A stretch of DNA of 58,923 nucleotides. Source: Sabulicella glaciei. Lineage in GTDB: Bacteria > Pseudomonadota > Alphaproteobacteria > Acetobacterales > Acetobacteraceae. The notes under the pieces were generated by a model. It saw only the letters and a program-made list of their open reading frames with translations, searched no databases and was not told the DNA's origin. Position 1 is the first letter of the stretch, and each line of letters starts with the position of its first letter. The stretch lies in contig NZ_JAPFQI010000026.1 of NCBI RefSeq assembly GCF_026183895.1, positions 1 through 58,923 on the forward strand, read 5' to 3'. Both the position numbers and the translations under genes were made by a program. Below are positions 46,318 to 55,136 of this stretch, in pieces.

Positions 46318-46694
46318 GATGGCATTCCTGTGTTCAGGCTGCAGCCCAGCAGCCGGCTTCACGCTTGGCGGTCACCCTGTTGGGTTCCGAACGACATCGC
46401 ATCGCCATGCGCACCCGCCCTCATCCGGCAGCGACCGACCGTGGACCCCACAGGACAGTTGATTCGGGGAGGTTATCATTCCTCGGCCACCGATGATCAA
46501 TTCGGTCATCCTACCTATCTTTCCTTGAGGCTCTGTGCCCCGGTGACCTGAGCCGTTTCCATGAGACGAGCTAAGTATTGGACCCAATCCTTACTACACC
46601 AATAAGTTGTGGTTCCTTGCATCGATAAAATTCATGCGTGCGCAGATAGCGTTGAGAGCGCCCTGCCACCTGATGCGAGCAAGGACCCTCCCTC
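46318..46694. other. Divergent intergenic region upstream of GAF and RTX glycanase genes
   Basis: The 377 bases include the most AT-rich stretch of this part (46560-46640). A small palindrome ATTGG-AC-CCAAT lies at 46577-46588, and TAAAAT at 46626-46631 could be a -10 element for the glycanase gene, but no matching -35 box is at the right distance. No ORF or RNA is convincing. Confidence 0.5.
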
Positions 46695-49694
46695 ATGAGC
46701 AGCGGCCTCTTCGAGTATGCCGGATTCGCCTTTCCCTCCTGGTGGAATGGCAGCTTCGGCTCCGCGACCTCGCTCACCTCGCTTACGGCGCTGGCGTCCA
46801 CGGGATCCAACAGCGTAAGCATCGTCCCGACCAGCTACATCTCGACCGTCACCAGCTCGGATTTCCATGCGTCGAGCCAGACCGAGTCGGATGCCAATGT
46901 CCGCGCGCAGATCCTGCAGGCGCACTCCCTGGGCCTCGATGTCATCCTGAAGCCGCATGTCGATGCGGAGGATGGTTCGGCCTTCCGCGGCGAGTTCGCG
47001 CCCAGCGACGTGGATGCCTGGTTCGCCGGCTACAAGGCGCTCATCCTTCGCTACGCCAAGATCGCCGCCGAGACGGGCGTCAAGACGCTCTCCATTGGCT
47101 GTGAGTATGACAGCCTCGTCGGGGCGGCCTACCGCTCCCGCTGGGTGGACATCATCGACAGCGTCCGCGCGGTCTATGACGGGGTCCTCACCTATGCCGC
47201 GACCGCCATGTCGGCGAGGAACGTGTCCTTCTGGGATCAGGTCGACCTGATCGGGGTGAACTCCTACTACCGGATGAGCGAGAGCACGACCGCCAGCGTA
47301 CAGGACTACAAGAACAGCTGGACCTCGGTTCCGACGAATGCGTGGGAATTCTCCATCACCGAGGGCAAGTCGCCGATCGATTTCCTTCGCAACCTCGCGG
47401 TGAAATACGACAAGCCCCTTTTCCTGGCCGAGGTCGGCTACCGGAGCATGGACGGGGCCGCGCTCGACCCCGGCATCTGGACCAGCAGCGGCGCCGTGGA
47501 TCTCCAGGAGCAGGCAAATCTTTATCAGGCGCTGTTCGAGACCTTCACGACCTATGGCGGCGACTGGTTCGCCGGGATGCATCTCTGGAACTGGGACATC
47601 ACCTCCAAGGGTGCCAGCAACACGAACTACTCGCCGCAGGACAAGCCGGCGCTCCAGGTCGTGACCAACTGGTTCACGGGCCAGACAGCCATCCAGGGGC
47701 TCTCGCTCAACGGATCCATCGTCGCGGACGCGCTGCATGGCGGCCTCGGTGCCGACATGCTGAATGCCGGGATGGGCAACGACACCCTTTTTGGCGGCGG
47801 GGGCGATGACATCCTCATCGGCGGGCCGTCCACCCTCGCTTCGGCGGCGCCCCTTGCCTCGACGACGCTGGTCGTCTCCGCCCGTGCGGATGTGCTGAAC
47901 GGGGTGGGCGCGAAATTCGTCATCCTGGTCAATGGCGCGCAGATCGGCGGCACCTTCGAGGCCAAGGCGCAGGCGGGCCAGTTCTCCGTCACCTTCGCCA
48001 ACACGGCCACCGTCAACTCGGTGGGCGTCAAGTTCGTCAATGACGAGATGGTCCAGGGCGTGGGCGACCGGAATCTCTACGTCCTCGGCCTCGAGGTGAA
48101 CGGCAAGAGCCTGCCCATCAGCGAGGCGGTGAACCCCACCGGCAATGGCCAGGGCTCCATGTGGTTCAACAGCACCCTGTCCATCGACACGCGGAGCCGG
48201 CAGGACTGGTTCACGGGCGCCACCACCGACCATGACACGCTCTTCGGCGGCGCGGGTGACGACACGCTGATCGGCGGCGTCGGGAATGACTACCTCGATG
48301 GCGGCGAGGGCAATGATGTCGCGCTGTATTCAGGCTTCCGTTCGGAATACGCCGTTTCGAGCCTTTCCGGTGGCTTCTTTCAGGTGACCGACCTCCGGAC
48401 CGGATCGCCGGAAGGGACGGACCGGCTGAAGGATGTCGAGTTCCTGCGCTTCGCCGATGGCACCTTCTCCCTGCCGCAGCTCGCGGGCGGGGGCAGCAAC
48501 CCCGTCCCCGTCGTCACGCCGAAGATCCTCGCCTTTTCTTCCGATACCGGGGCCTCCGCCTCGGACCGCATCACGAGCGACAACACCCTCGTCTTCCTCG
48601 GGTCGACGGAAGCGGGCCGGGGCGTGCAGATCCTCCTCAACAACCAGGTGATCGGCACCACGACGGCCGATGCTTCGGGCCAGTGGAGCTTCGATCACTC
48701 GGGCAAGGTCCTGGCCGACGGGCAGCATGTCCTGACGGCCATCGATCTCGACGCGGCCGGCGTGGCTGGCGGCGCATCGGGTGGCTTCGCCTTCACCGTC
48801 GACACGCGCGCGCCCGACGCCCCAGTGATCGCGCGGATCACCCCCGACACCGGCACCTCCGCGGCGGATGGCGTCACCAACAGCAAGGTCGTCACCCTCC
48901 TCGGCACCGCCGAGGCCGGCGCGAGCCTTGCCGTCCACCTGGGCACGGCCCTGATCGGACAGGCGACGGCCGATGCGGAGGGGCGATGGAGCTTCACGAC
49001 CAGCAGCCTTGTGGACGGCGTCCACCGCTTCACCGCCCAGGCCACCGACCTCGCCGGCAACAAGGGGGCGCTTTCCTCCGTGGCGCAGGTCACGGTCGAC
49101 ACGGTGGCGCCGGTCGCGCGCTTCACCGGGCTGGAAGCGGGCAAGAACGCCGCGACGCTTGAGGGCGTGGCCGAGGCGGGCAGTACGGTGCAGGTCTTCG
49201 GTGCGGCCGATAAGCTCATGGGAACCACCACGGCCTCGGCGAACGGCCAGTGGAGCCTCGCCGTCGGCAGTCTCGGCAATGGCGCGCAGACCTTCCGCAT
49301 CAGCGCGGCCGACGCGGCCGGCAATGCCGGCGCCGGGGAAGGGCTGCTGCTCTTCGGCTCCAGCAAGGCCGACACATTGCTTGGCACCACCGGGCGGGAC
49401 CTGCTGGTCGGGGGCGCGGGCCACGACGTGCTGACCGGTGGGCAGGGAAGCGACGTCTTCCTTTTCGCCAGCGGCTTCGGCCGCGACCGCATCACCGATT
49501 TCACGGCCGGGGCCGGTGCGGGGCGCGACCAGATCCAGTTCGATCAGACCCTGTTCAAGGATTTCTCGGCCGTCCTGGCACGCACCACGCAGATGGGCGC
49601 CGACTCCGTGATCACCCTCGACTCCAGCAACAGCGTGACGCTGGTTGGCGTGTCGAAGACGGCCCTCGTCTCCGACAACTTCCTGTTCGTCTGA
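46695..49694 (+). CDS. Large secreted RTX glycoside hydrolase with carbohydrate-binding and Ig-like domains
   Basis: This is a 999-residue multidomain enzyme. A GH113-like TIM barrel is at about 1-330, with candidate catalytic Glu137 in SIGCEYDSL and Glu246 in [13 protein letters not shown] calcium repeats follow ([19 protein letters not shown]), then a Ca-dependent xylan-binding-type module at about 388-505 ([40 protein letters not shown]), a second RTX block at 512-545, three Ig-like domains at about 608-890, and a final RTX block with a C-terminal secretion-type end (VSDNFLFV). No N-terminal signal peptide is present, so type I secretion is expected, but no transporter is nearby. It lies next to the exopolysaccharide locus. 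Confidence 0.85.
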   Translation: MSSGLFEYAGFAFPSWWNGSFGSATSLTSLTALASTGSNSVSIVPTSYISTVTSSDFHASSQTESDANVRAQILQAHSLGLDVILKPHVDAEDGSAFRGEFAPSDVDAWFAGYKALILRYAKIAAETGVKTLSIGCEYDSLVGAAYRSRWVDIIDSVRAVYDGVLTYAATAMSARNVSFWDQVDLIGVNSYYRMSESTTASVQDYKNSWTSVPTNAWEFSITEGKSPIDFLRNLAVKYDKPLFLAEVGYRSMDGAALDPGIWTSSGAVDLQEQANLYQALFETFTTYGGDWFAGMHLWNWDITSKGASNTNYSPQDKPALQVVTNWFTGQTAIQGLSLNGSIVADALHGGLGADMLNAGMGNDTLFGGGGDDILIGGPSTLASAAPLASTTLVVSARADVLNGVGAKFVILVNGAQIGGTFEAKAQAGQFSVTFANTATVNSVGVKFVNDEMVQGVGDRNLYVLGLEVNGKSLPISEAVNPTGNGQGSMWFNSTLSIDTRSRQDWFTGATTDHDTLFGGAGDDTLIGGVGNDYLDGGEGNDVALYSGFRSEYAVSSLSGGFFQVTDLRTGSPEGTDRLKDVEFLRFADGTFSLPQLAGGGSNPVPVVTPKILAFSSDTGASASDRITSDNTLVFLGSTEAGRGVQILLNNQVIGTTTADASGQWSFDHSGKVLADGQHVLTAIDLDAAGVAGGASGGFAFTVDTRAPDAPVIARITPDTGTSAADGVTNSKVVTLLGTAEAGASLAVHLGTALIGQATADAEGRWSFTTSSLVDGVHRFTAQATDLAGNKGALSSVAQVTVDTVAPVARFTGLEAGKNAATLEGVAEAGSTVQVFGAADKLMGTTTASANGQWSLAVGSLGNGAQTFRISAADAAGNAGAGEGLLLFGSSKADTLLGTTGRDLLVGGAGHDVLTGGQGSDVFLFASGFGRDRITDFTAGAGAGRDQIQFDQTLFKDFSAVLARTTQMGADSVITLDSSNSVTLVGVSKTALVSDNFLFV

Positions 49695-49722
49695 AAGATA
49701 CGGGAGGCGCCCGCCAGGCGCA

Positions 49723-50544
49723 TCAGCCTTGCGCGCCCGCCAAGGTGGGCCGCCGGCTCTCCAGATCGAAGCGGTCGCCGTGGCAAAGCACGTGCAGCCG
49801 GACATCGTGGATGGAGAGGGCCTCCTCCTCCGCTCCCTCCGCAATGTTGGAATGGGTGACGCCGCCGCCATCCACGATGTAGACGCCGCCGCTGCCTATC
49901 ACCTCGAAGCGCCGGCCGCGCAGGATGATCGCCGTGTCCTCGTCGATGCCGATGCCGAGTTCGCGCGGGTTCTGCGCCACCGCCCCCAGCAGCCGACCGA
50001 TGCGGCCACGTTCGGCGAAGTGCTGGTCGATGATGACGTCCCGCACCAGTCCCAGCCCAGGCGCGAGGTGCAGGTCGCCGATGCGGTGGGTTTCCTGCCC
50101 CTTCCCCTTCACCAGCATCGTGTCGCTCATGGCCGAGGCGCCCGCCGAGGTGCCGGCGACCAGGCCGCCCGACGCGTGGATCTCGCGCACCCGGCGCTCG
50201 ACCGGCGTGTCGCCGAGCTGGCTGCTGATGCGAAGCTGGTCGCCGCCCGAGAAGAACACGCCGGTCGCACCATCGAAGATGCGCAGCTTCTCCATGTCCT
50301 GCGCCTCGGCCCGTTCCTGGACGTAGAGTTCCACGAGGTCGGTCACGCCCAGCGCGGCGAAGGCGGTCTTGTAGGCCTCGAAATACCCCTCGGGCTGGTG
50401 CGAGGCGACGGTGGCGATGACGAGGCGTCCTTGCCCCGCATGCCTGGCCACCTCCTTCAGGATCAGGCGCTCATCCTTCTTGTCTTCGTGCCCACCGATG
50501 ATGATGAGGGGCCCCTTGCCTTCCTGACCATCCTCCATGGTCAC
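49723..50544 (-). CDS. cphB: Cyanophycinase
   Basis: This is a serine-type exopeptidase (peptidase S51) that degrades cyanophycin to beta-Asp-Arg dipeptides. The protein has 273 residues from the GTG that overlaps the cphA stop (GTGA); an ATG two codons later is equally possible. Motifs include PLIIIGGHEDKK, VATVASHQPEGYF-like IATVASHQPEG, VFFSGGDQLRISS and the nucleophile Ser in LVAGTSAGASAMS (about residue 131 from the ATG), then GLGLVRDVIIDQHFAERGRIGRL. It is cytoplasmic and cotranscribed with cphA. Its 3' end faces the RTX enzyme gene. Confidence 0.95.
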   Translation of the reverse strand: MTMEDGQEGKGPLIIIGGHEDKKDERLILKEVARHAGQGRLVIATVASHQPEGYFEAYKTAFAALGVTDLVELYVQERAEAQDMEKLRIFDGATGVFFSGGDQLRISSQLGDTPVERRVREIHASGGLVAGTSAGASAMSDTMLVKGKGQETHRIGDLHLAPGLGLVRDVIIDQHFAERGRIGRLLGAVAQNPRELGIGIDEDTAIILRGRRFEVIGSGGVYIVDGGGVTHSNIAEGAEEEALSIHDVRLHVLCHGDRFDLESRRPTLAGAQG

Positions 50545-53279
50545 GCCATCTCGCTTCGCCGCACGGGGGCGGGCTGCGGCACGAAGGCGAGCACGCGGGC
50601 CCAGACACCTTCCACGGAGGTCGGGGTCAGGACGAGGAGGTCGTCCGGACTTGAAAGGCGCAGGCAGAGGTCCGTCGCCGCCAGCTCGTCGGGAACGCGG
50701 TGCATGCGGTCCTCTGGGAAACCTGCCGCCAGCGCCCCCTCGGCGATCAGGTTCATCACCTCCCCCGGCACCCTGCCGCGCCCATCGGGACGCTCGCGCA
50801 GGACGAGTTCGTCGAAATGTGCGGCGGCGATGCGCCCCATCTCGCGGATGTCCTCGTCGCGCCGGTCGCCCGGGATGCTGATCATGCCGATCGCCCGCCC
50901 GTGTCGCGGCCGCAGCTTCGCGACGAGGTCGCACAGCGCCCCCAGCCCGGCGGGGTTGTGGGCGTAGTCCAGGATCACCCGGAAGCCGTGCCCGTCATGG
51001 ATGTTCAGCCGCCCCGGGCTCTGCTCGAAGGAGGTCGAGAAGCCCTGCAGCGCGGCCCGGATCACGGGGAGAGAAACGCCCCGCGCATAGGTCATCGCCA
51101 CCGCCGCCAGCGCATTCTGGATGTTGAAACCGGCCATGCCGTCCAGCGTCGCCGGGATCTCCGCTGCTCCCATCAGCGGCAGGCGACGGCGGTCATTGTG
51201 CACGACGATGTCGCCGCCGCCGGGCCCCTCCTCATGCACCACCGCCAAGCCCCCGGCCTCGACATGCTCGCGCAGAGCGCCGGGCATCTGCGTGCCACCC
51301 CTCATGGAGAAGAAGGCAATCCGGCCGCGCGCGTGGCGCTCCATCGCCCGCGTCAGGGGATCATCCGCGTTCAGGACGCTGCACCCACCGCGCCGGACCG
51401 ATTCCACCACGACCGATTTCACGGCCGCTAGATCCTCCAGCGTATCCACTTCCTTGATGCCCAGATGGTCCGCGGCGATGTTGAGCACGGCGCCGATATC
51501 CGCCTCGTCGAAGCCCAACCCTTCGCGCAGGATGCCGCCGCGCGCGGTCTCCAGCACGGCCGCTTCCACCGTCGGCTCGCGCAGCACCATGCGGGCGCTG
51601 CGTGGGCCGCTGGCATCGCCTTCCCAAACGCGGTCCTTGCCCACCCAGATGCCGCTCGTGCTGGTCATGCCCACGCACAGTCCCGAGTGGTTTAGGATAT
51701 GCGCCACCATCCGCGTCGTGGTGCTCTTTCCGTTGGTGCCGGTGATGGCGATGATCGGAATGCGGCCCGTCTCGCCATCGGGAAACAGCATGTCGATCGC
51801 GGGCCGGGCGATGTCCCGCGCCCAGCCCTCGAAGGGCTCGAGGTGCATGCGGAAGCCGGGCGCGGCGTTCACCTCCACGATGCCCCCGCCGGTCTCGCGC
51901 ACCGAGCGGCGTATGTCGGGCGCCAGGAAGTCGATCCCGGCCACGTCCAGCCCCACGATCTGCGCCGCGCGCCGTGCGATCGTGACGTTGTCGGGGTGGA
52001 TGTCGTCCGTGCGGTCGATGGCGGTGCCCCCGGTGGAAAGATTGGCCGTGTCGCGCAGCGCGACCCACTGCCCCTCCTCGGGCACGGATTCCAGGTCCAT
52101 TCCTGCCTTCGCCAGCAAGGCGAGGACATGGTCGTCCACCTCGATGCGCGTCAGGGTCTTCTCATGGCCGGTGCCGCGGCGGGGGTCGCGATTCACCTCC
52201 TCAATCAACGTGGCGATGCTGTGCTCGCCATCGCCGACGACATGGGCCGGAACGCGTTGCGCCACTGCCCTCACCTCCCCGCCAATGACCAGGATACGGT
52301 GGTCGTGCCCGCTATATTGCTGCTCCACGATGACGCGGCGGCTATGCGTGACGGCGTGCTCGAAGCCCTGCCGCACCGCCTCGGCCGAGCGCAGGTCGAG
52401 GGTCACGCCCCGTCCGTGATTGCCGTCGAGCGGCTTGGTCACGACGGGGTAGCCGAGCCGTTCCGCCTCCTGGACCGCCGCCTCAGCCGTACGCACTACG
52501 GCGCCCTTCGGCACGGGCAGCCCGGCTTCGGCGAGCAGGGATTTCGTCAGGTCCTTGTCGCCCGCGATCTCGACCGCGATGGAGGAGGTGCGACCGGTGA
52601 TGCTGGCCCGTAGGCGTTGCTGCTTCTTGCCGTGGCCCAGCTGGATCAAGCTGAGCGCATCCAGCCGCATGACCGGGATGCCGCGCCGTTCGGCCTCATG
52701 GACCAGGGACCGCGTGGTGGGGCCAAGGGCACGGCGGCTGACGAGGCGGGACAGCGCCATCAGCGCTCCGTCGAACCCACCACCTTCCGCCAGCAGGTCG
52801 CGCTCGTGCAGTTCCTCGAGTCCCCGCACGCCGCGCAACCCTGCTGGAAGCAGGGAATCCACGATCTGCAGCGCGAGGCGCCCCGCGACTAGCCCAACCT
52901 CTTCTTCGCGATAGGCGTAGAGGACGTTGTAGCAGCCGCGGCAGTTCTTCACCGAACGCGTCTTTCCCCGCGTCACACGCGAGCCGGCACGGCTCTGTAG
53001 TTCCAAGGCGACATGCTCCGTCACGTGGCCGAGCCAAGTTCCCTCCTGCATCCGGCGAATGAAGCCGCCAGGGGTGCGATAGGAGCATCCGTGTTCCTGT
53101 AGCCCGGGCAGCAGCGCCACCAGCGCATCGGAAAAGCCAGGAAGCGTGTTGGTGGGCCGTTCCTCCAGGCTTCCCAGGTCCAGGCGAAAGCGGATCATCG
53201 GTGTGTGGCTGAAGAGGTGCGGCCCCCGGTAGGTGACGGCATGCAGCACGCGCATGGGCGCGGCTTGGCTGATGTGCAT
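50541..53279 (-). CDS. cphA: Cyanophycin synthetase
   Basis: CphA polymerises aspartate and arginine into the nitrogen reserve cyanophycin using ATP. The start MHISQAAPMRVLHAVTYRG gives 912 residues (usual 870-900). The N-terminal domain (to about 210) is followed by the ATP-grasp domain for arginine addition at about 220-480 (PVVTKPLDGNHGRGVTLDL, EVNAAPGFRMHLEP) and a Mur-ligase-like domain for aspartate from about 495 (IAITGTNGKSTTTRMVAHIL, ADHLGI, DYAHNPAGLGAL). All ATP sites look intact. It is followed by cphB with a 4-base overlap, and a strong hairpin lies upstream. Confidence 0.96.
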   Translation of the reverse strand: MHISQAAPMRVLHAVTYRGPHLFSHTPMIRFRLDLGSLEERPTNTLPGFSDALVALLPGLQEHGCSYRTPGGFIRRMQEGTWLGHVTEHVALELQSRAGSRVTRGKTRSVKNCRGCYNVLYAYREEEVGLVAGRLALQIVDSLLPAGLRGVRGLEELHERDLLAEGGGFDGALMALSRLVSRRALGPTTRSLVHEAERRGIPVMRLDALSLIQLGHGKKQQRLRASITGRTSSIAVEIAGDKDLTKSLLAEAGLPVPKGAVVRTAEAAVQEAERLGYPVVTKPLDGNHGRGVTLDLRSAEAVRQGFEHAVTHSRRVIVEQQYSGHDHRILVIGGEVRAVAQRVPAHVVGDGEHSIATLIEEVNRDPRRGTGHEKTLTRIEVDDHVLALLAKAGMDLESVPEEGQWVALRDTANLSTGGTAIDRTDDIHPDNVTIARRAAQIVGLDVAGIDFLAPDIRRSVRETGGGIVEVNAAPGFRMHLEPFEGWARDIARPAIDMLFPDGETGRIPIIAITGTNGKSTTTRMVAHILNHSGLCVGMTSTSGIWVGKDRVWEGDASGPRSARMVLREPTVEAAVLETARGGILREGLGFDEADIGAVLNIAADHLGIKEVDTLEDLAAVKSVVVESVRRGGCSVLNADDPLTRAMERHARGRIAFFSMRGGTQMPGALREHVEAGGLAVVHEEGPGGGDIVVHNDRRRLPLMGAAEIPATLDGMAGFNIQNALAAVAMTYARGVSLPVIRAALQGFSTSFEQSPGRLNIHDGHGFRVILDYAHNPAGLGALCDLVAKLRPRHGRAIGMISIPGDRRDEDIREMGRIAAAHFDELVLRERPDGRGRVPGEVMNLIAEGALAAGFPEDRMHRVPDELAATDLCLRLSSPDDLLVLTPTSVEGVWARVLAFVPQPAPVRRSEMA

Positions 53280-53432
53280 GACTGGCCTGAATTCTTGTTG
53301 TTCGTGGAATTGAGAAGCCACGGGGCAGAGCACCGTTGCGGGCGGTCCGCTGATTCTTTCCGGCCGTCATCCGGAAACCCATTTCGTCTTGGGGCGAAAG
53401 AAATCGCCAAATATTGGAGGGAAGAATTACCG

Positions 53433-53474
53433 GGAGGGAGGGCTGATCGCCGTCCCGCGATCAGCCCTCCCTCC
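53433..53474. terminator. Perfect 18-bp hairpin between the phosphatase gene and cphA
   Basis: GGAGGGAGGGCTGATCGC (53433-53450) and its exact complement (53457-53474) enclose a 6-base loop. On the minus strand it follows the phosphatase stop (53539) by 64 bases and is followed by CGGTAATTCTTCC, a poor T-run. It could be a terminator, an mRNA stabiliser or part of cphA leader control. Confidence 0.5.
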
Positions 53475-53538
53475 GAAACGGAGACGGAAGGAGGGCCGTC
53501 ACTCAGTCAGCGGTGAGCGCCGTTCGTTAGCGTGTCGC

Positions 53539-53988
53539 TCACTTCCGCCCGTCGAGATTCTGGCGGACGAAGTTCTCCAGTTCCGGGCTCTTCCAATCCA
53601 TGCCCAGGGATTTCACGCGGGCCAGCGCCTCGTCGCCGGACAATCCCTCCTCCTTCGCGACCTGAAGGATCGCAAAGGCACCGGCGCGCTTGCCGGAGGC
53701 GCAATGCACCAGCACCGGCCCTTCCATGCCCGAGATCGCCTCGCGGAACCGGTCCACTTGGTCATGGCTCGGCGCGGTGGCGACCACGGGGACGTGGGCG
53801 TAGTCCAGCCCGGTTGAGCGGACGACCTCCCCTTCCGCCGAAGGCGCCAGAGGCTGGTTCTGCTCTCCCTCGGAGCGCAGGTTCACCACCGCCTTGAAGC
53901 CTTCCTTCGACAAGGCCCTCAGCTCCTCTTCCGAGGGCTGGTCGGTGACGATGGTCATCTTGTCGTTGATCTTGAAGCGCTGCCCCAT
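53539..53988 (-). CDS. BLH-type phosphatase-like protein (beta-lactamase hydrolase-like, DUF442)
   Basis: This 149-residue protein is a cysteine phosphatase-fold protein of the TIGR01244/DUF442 type, also found as the N-terminal domain of Blh fusion proteins. It shows IVTDQPSEEELRALSKEGFKAVVNLRSEGE, LDYAHVPV and the active-site loop VLVHCASGKRAGAFAI with the CX4R pattern. BLH proteins are linked to sulfide or persulfide metabolism and biofilm control. It is monocistronic on the minus strand, starting ahead of a region with a strong terminator hairpin belonging to the upstream stress gene. No beta-lactamase-fold domain is attached here. Confidence 0.87.
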   Translation of the reverse strand: MGQRFKINDKMTIVTDQPSEEELRALSKEGFKAVVNLRSEGEQNQPLAPSAEGEVVRSTGLDYAHVPVVATAPSHDQVDRFREAISGMEGPVLVHCASGKRAGAFAILQVAKEEGLSGDEALARVKSLGMDWKSPELENFVRQNLDGRK

Positions 53989-54094
53989 GCCGGGCCTTCC
54001 CTGTTCCGTTGGTGGATATTGCCAGCGTGCAGCACGGTGGTCCTGCCTTCAATCGGCAAGGCGCGACCGGCTGTCCGACGCCAAAACAGCTAAA

Positions 54095-54122
54095 GGCCTG
54101 CGGGGCCGAAACCCCGCAGGCC
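54095..54122 (-). terminator. Rho-independent terminator downstream of the YflT-like gene
   Basis: The stem GGCCTGCGGGG / CCCCGCAGGCC (11 bp, exact) has the loop CCGAAA. On the minus strand it is followed by TTTAGCTGTTTT. It is 23 bases after the stop of the gene at 54146. Confidence 0.75.
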
Positions 54123-54145
54123 GGATGTTCCGCGGAAGCGGCGCC

Positions 54146-55063
54146 TCAGCGGCGCGGCTTTTCGTTCTCCGGATGGGCACCGCTGATGTTGGTGCCCAGG
54201 GCCTTGTCGACGCCGCGGCTCACTTCGGTGCCCGGCGGGTTGCCAGGCGTGCCGTCCGGCGTCGAGGGCAGGATCCGGCCATCGTCGTCGGCGCGAGGCG
54301 AAAACTGGCCGGAGTGGCTGCCCGCAGCGGCGGCACCCGCCGCGCGGCTCGCCATGGTGCCCGGCGGGTTGCGCGACGTGCCGTCCGAGTTCTCCGGATG
54401 GGCACCGCTCATGTTGGTGCCCAGGGTGCGATCCGCCGCACGGCTGGCCATGGTGCCCGGCGGGTTGCCCGGGGCGCCGTCAGGCGCGGAGGAGGTCAGG
54501 CTGCTCGGATCGTCCTGGTAGCCCGACCAGCCGCTCGCGCGGTAATCGGCCTCGCGGGACGCCACGTCCACCGCGGCATGACGCGACAGAACCGACTTCG
54601 CCTGGGCGATGCGCGTCTCGTCAGCGCGCACCGTCACCAGCGTGCCGCCGCGCCGCACGCCTTCGGCGTAGACATGCGCCTCGCGCTCGTCCACGCCGGC
54701 GCCGACCAGGCCGCCCAGCAGGCCACCTGCCGCCGCGCCGGCACCTGCGCCAGTCAGCGCGGCCACCAGCCAGCCCGCGGCCACGATCGGGCCGAAGCCA
54801 GGAATGGCCAGGGCGCCAAGTCCAGCCAGGAGACCGGCGCCGCCGCCCAGAAGGGTACCGGCCGTCGCGCCGACGCCGGCGCCGGTCGAGGGTTCGTCGG
54901 TGTCCGCGGTACCGGTGGTCGTCGTGGTGCCCGTCCCCGTGGAATCGCCACCGCGCGCGAGGCTCACCTCGTCCGAGGAAAAGCCTGCTTCTTCCAGGTC
55001 ACGCACGGCCGCCATCGCATCGGTGTGGCTGTCGAACATCGCGACATGAGTCTTCATAGCCAT
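54146..55063 (-). CDS. YflT-like general stress protein with glycine-rich core and C-terminal 32-residue repeats
   Basis: The ATG with GGAGG 10 bases upstream gives 305 residues. Residues 1-40 (MKTHVAMFDSHTDAMAAVRDLEEAGFSSDEVSLA) resemble the heat-induced YflT/general stress domain. Residues 61-125 are a hydrophobic glycine-rich double segment (GAGLLAGLGALAIPGFGP, LTGAGAGAAAGGLLGGLVGAG) that may insert in the membrane, followed by a short domain HVYAEGVRRGGTLVTVRADE. The C-terminus carries a 32-residue module at 194-225 and 269-300 and a decayed copy at 227-243. The same module ends the next upstream gene. Function is unknown; stress or envelope role is inferred from the YflT domain. Confidence 0.8.
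   Translation of the reverse strand: MAMKTHVAMFDSHTDAMAAVRDLEEAGFSSDEVSLARGGDSTGTGTTTTTGTADTDEPSTGAGVGATAGTLLGGGAGLLAGLGALAIPGFGPIVAAGWLVAALTGAGAGAAAGGLLGGLVGAGVDEREAHVYAEGVRRGGTLVTVRADETRIAQAKSVLSRHAAVDVASREADYRASGWSGYQDDPSSLTSSAPDGAPGNPPGTMASRAADRTLGTNMSGAHPENSDGTSRNPPGTMASRAAGAAAAGSHSGQFSPRADDDGRILPSTPDGTPGNPPGTEVSRGVDKALGTNISGAHPENEKPRR
54164..54259 (-). repeat. Module copy A3 (residues 269-300)
   Basis: This is one exact 32-residue copy: PDGTPGNPPGT then SRGVDKALGTN and ISGAHPEN. It is five residues from the protein end. Confidence 0.8.
54389..54484 (-). repeat. Module copy A1 (residues 194-225)
   Basis: This is a 32-residue copy with PDGAPGNPPGT, SRAADRTLGTN and MSGAHPEN. A decayed third copy follows at 54335-54385 (DGTSRNPPGTMASRAAG). 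Confidence 0.8.
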
Positions 55064-55091
55064 GGATTTGATCCTCCGTTTCACGCCATCC

Positions 55092-55114
55092 GGCCCGCGC
55101 ACATAGCGCGGGCC
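55092..55114. other. Perfect 9-bp hairpin between the two repeat-module genes
   Basis: GGCCCGCGC (55092-55100) and GCGCGGGCC (55106-55114) pair exactly around ACATA. It lies in the 73-base gap before the YflT-like gene. No T-run follows on the minus strand, so attenuation or mRNA processing is more likely than full termination. Confidence 0.45.
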
Positions 55115-55136
55115 TTCGGCCGAGGGTTTCGGTTGC

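Noticed and set aside
46632-49871. Two long minus-strand frames under the RTX glycanase
   Set aside because: They are antisense to a gene with clear barrel, RTX and Ig-like motifs and show the usual Gly/Arg/Val/His-rich shadow composition.
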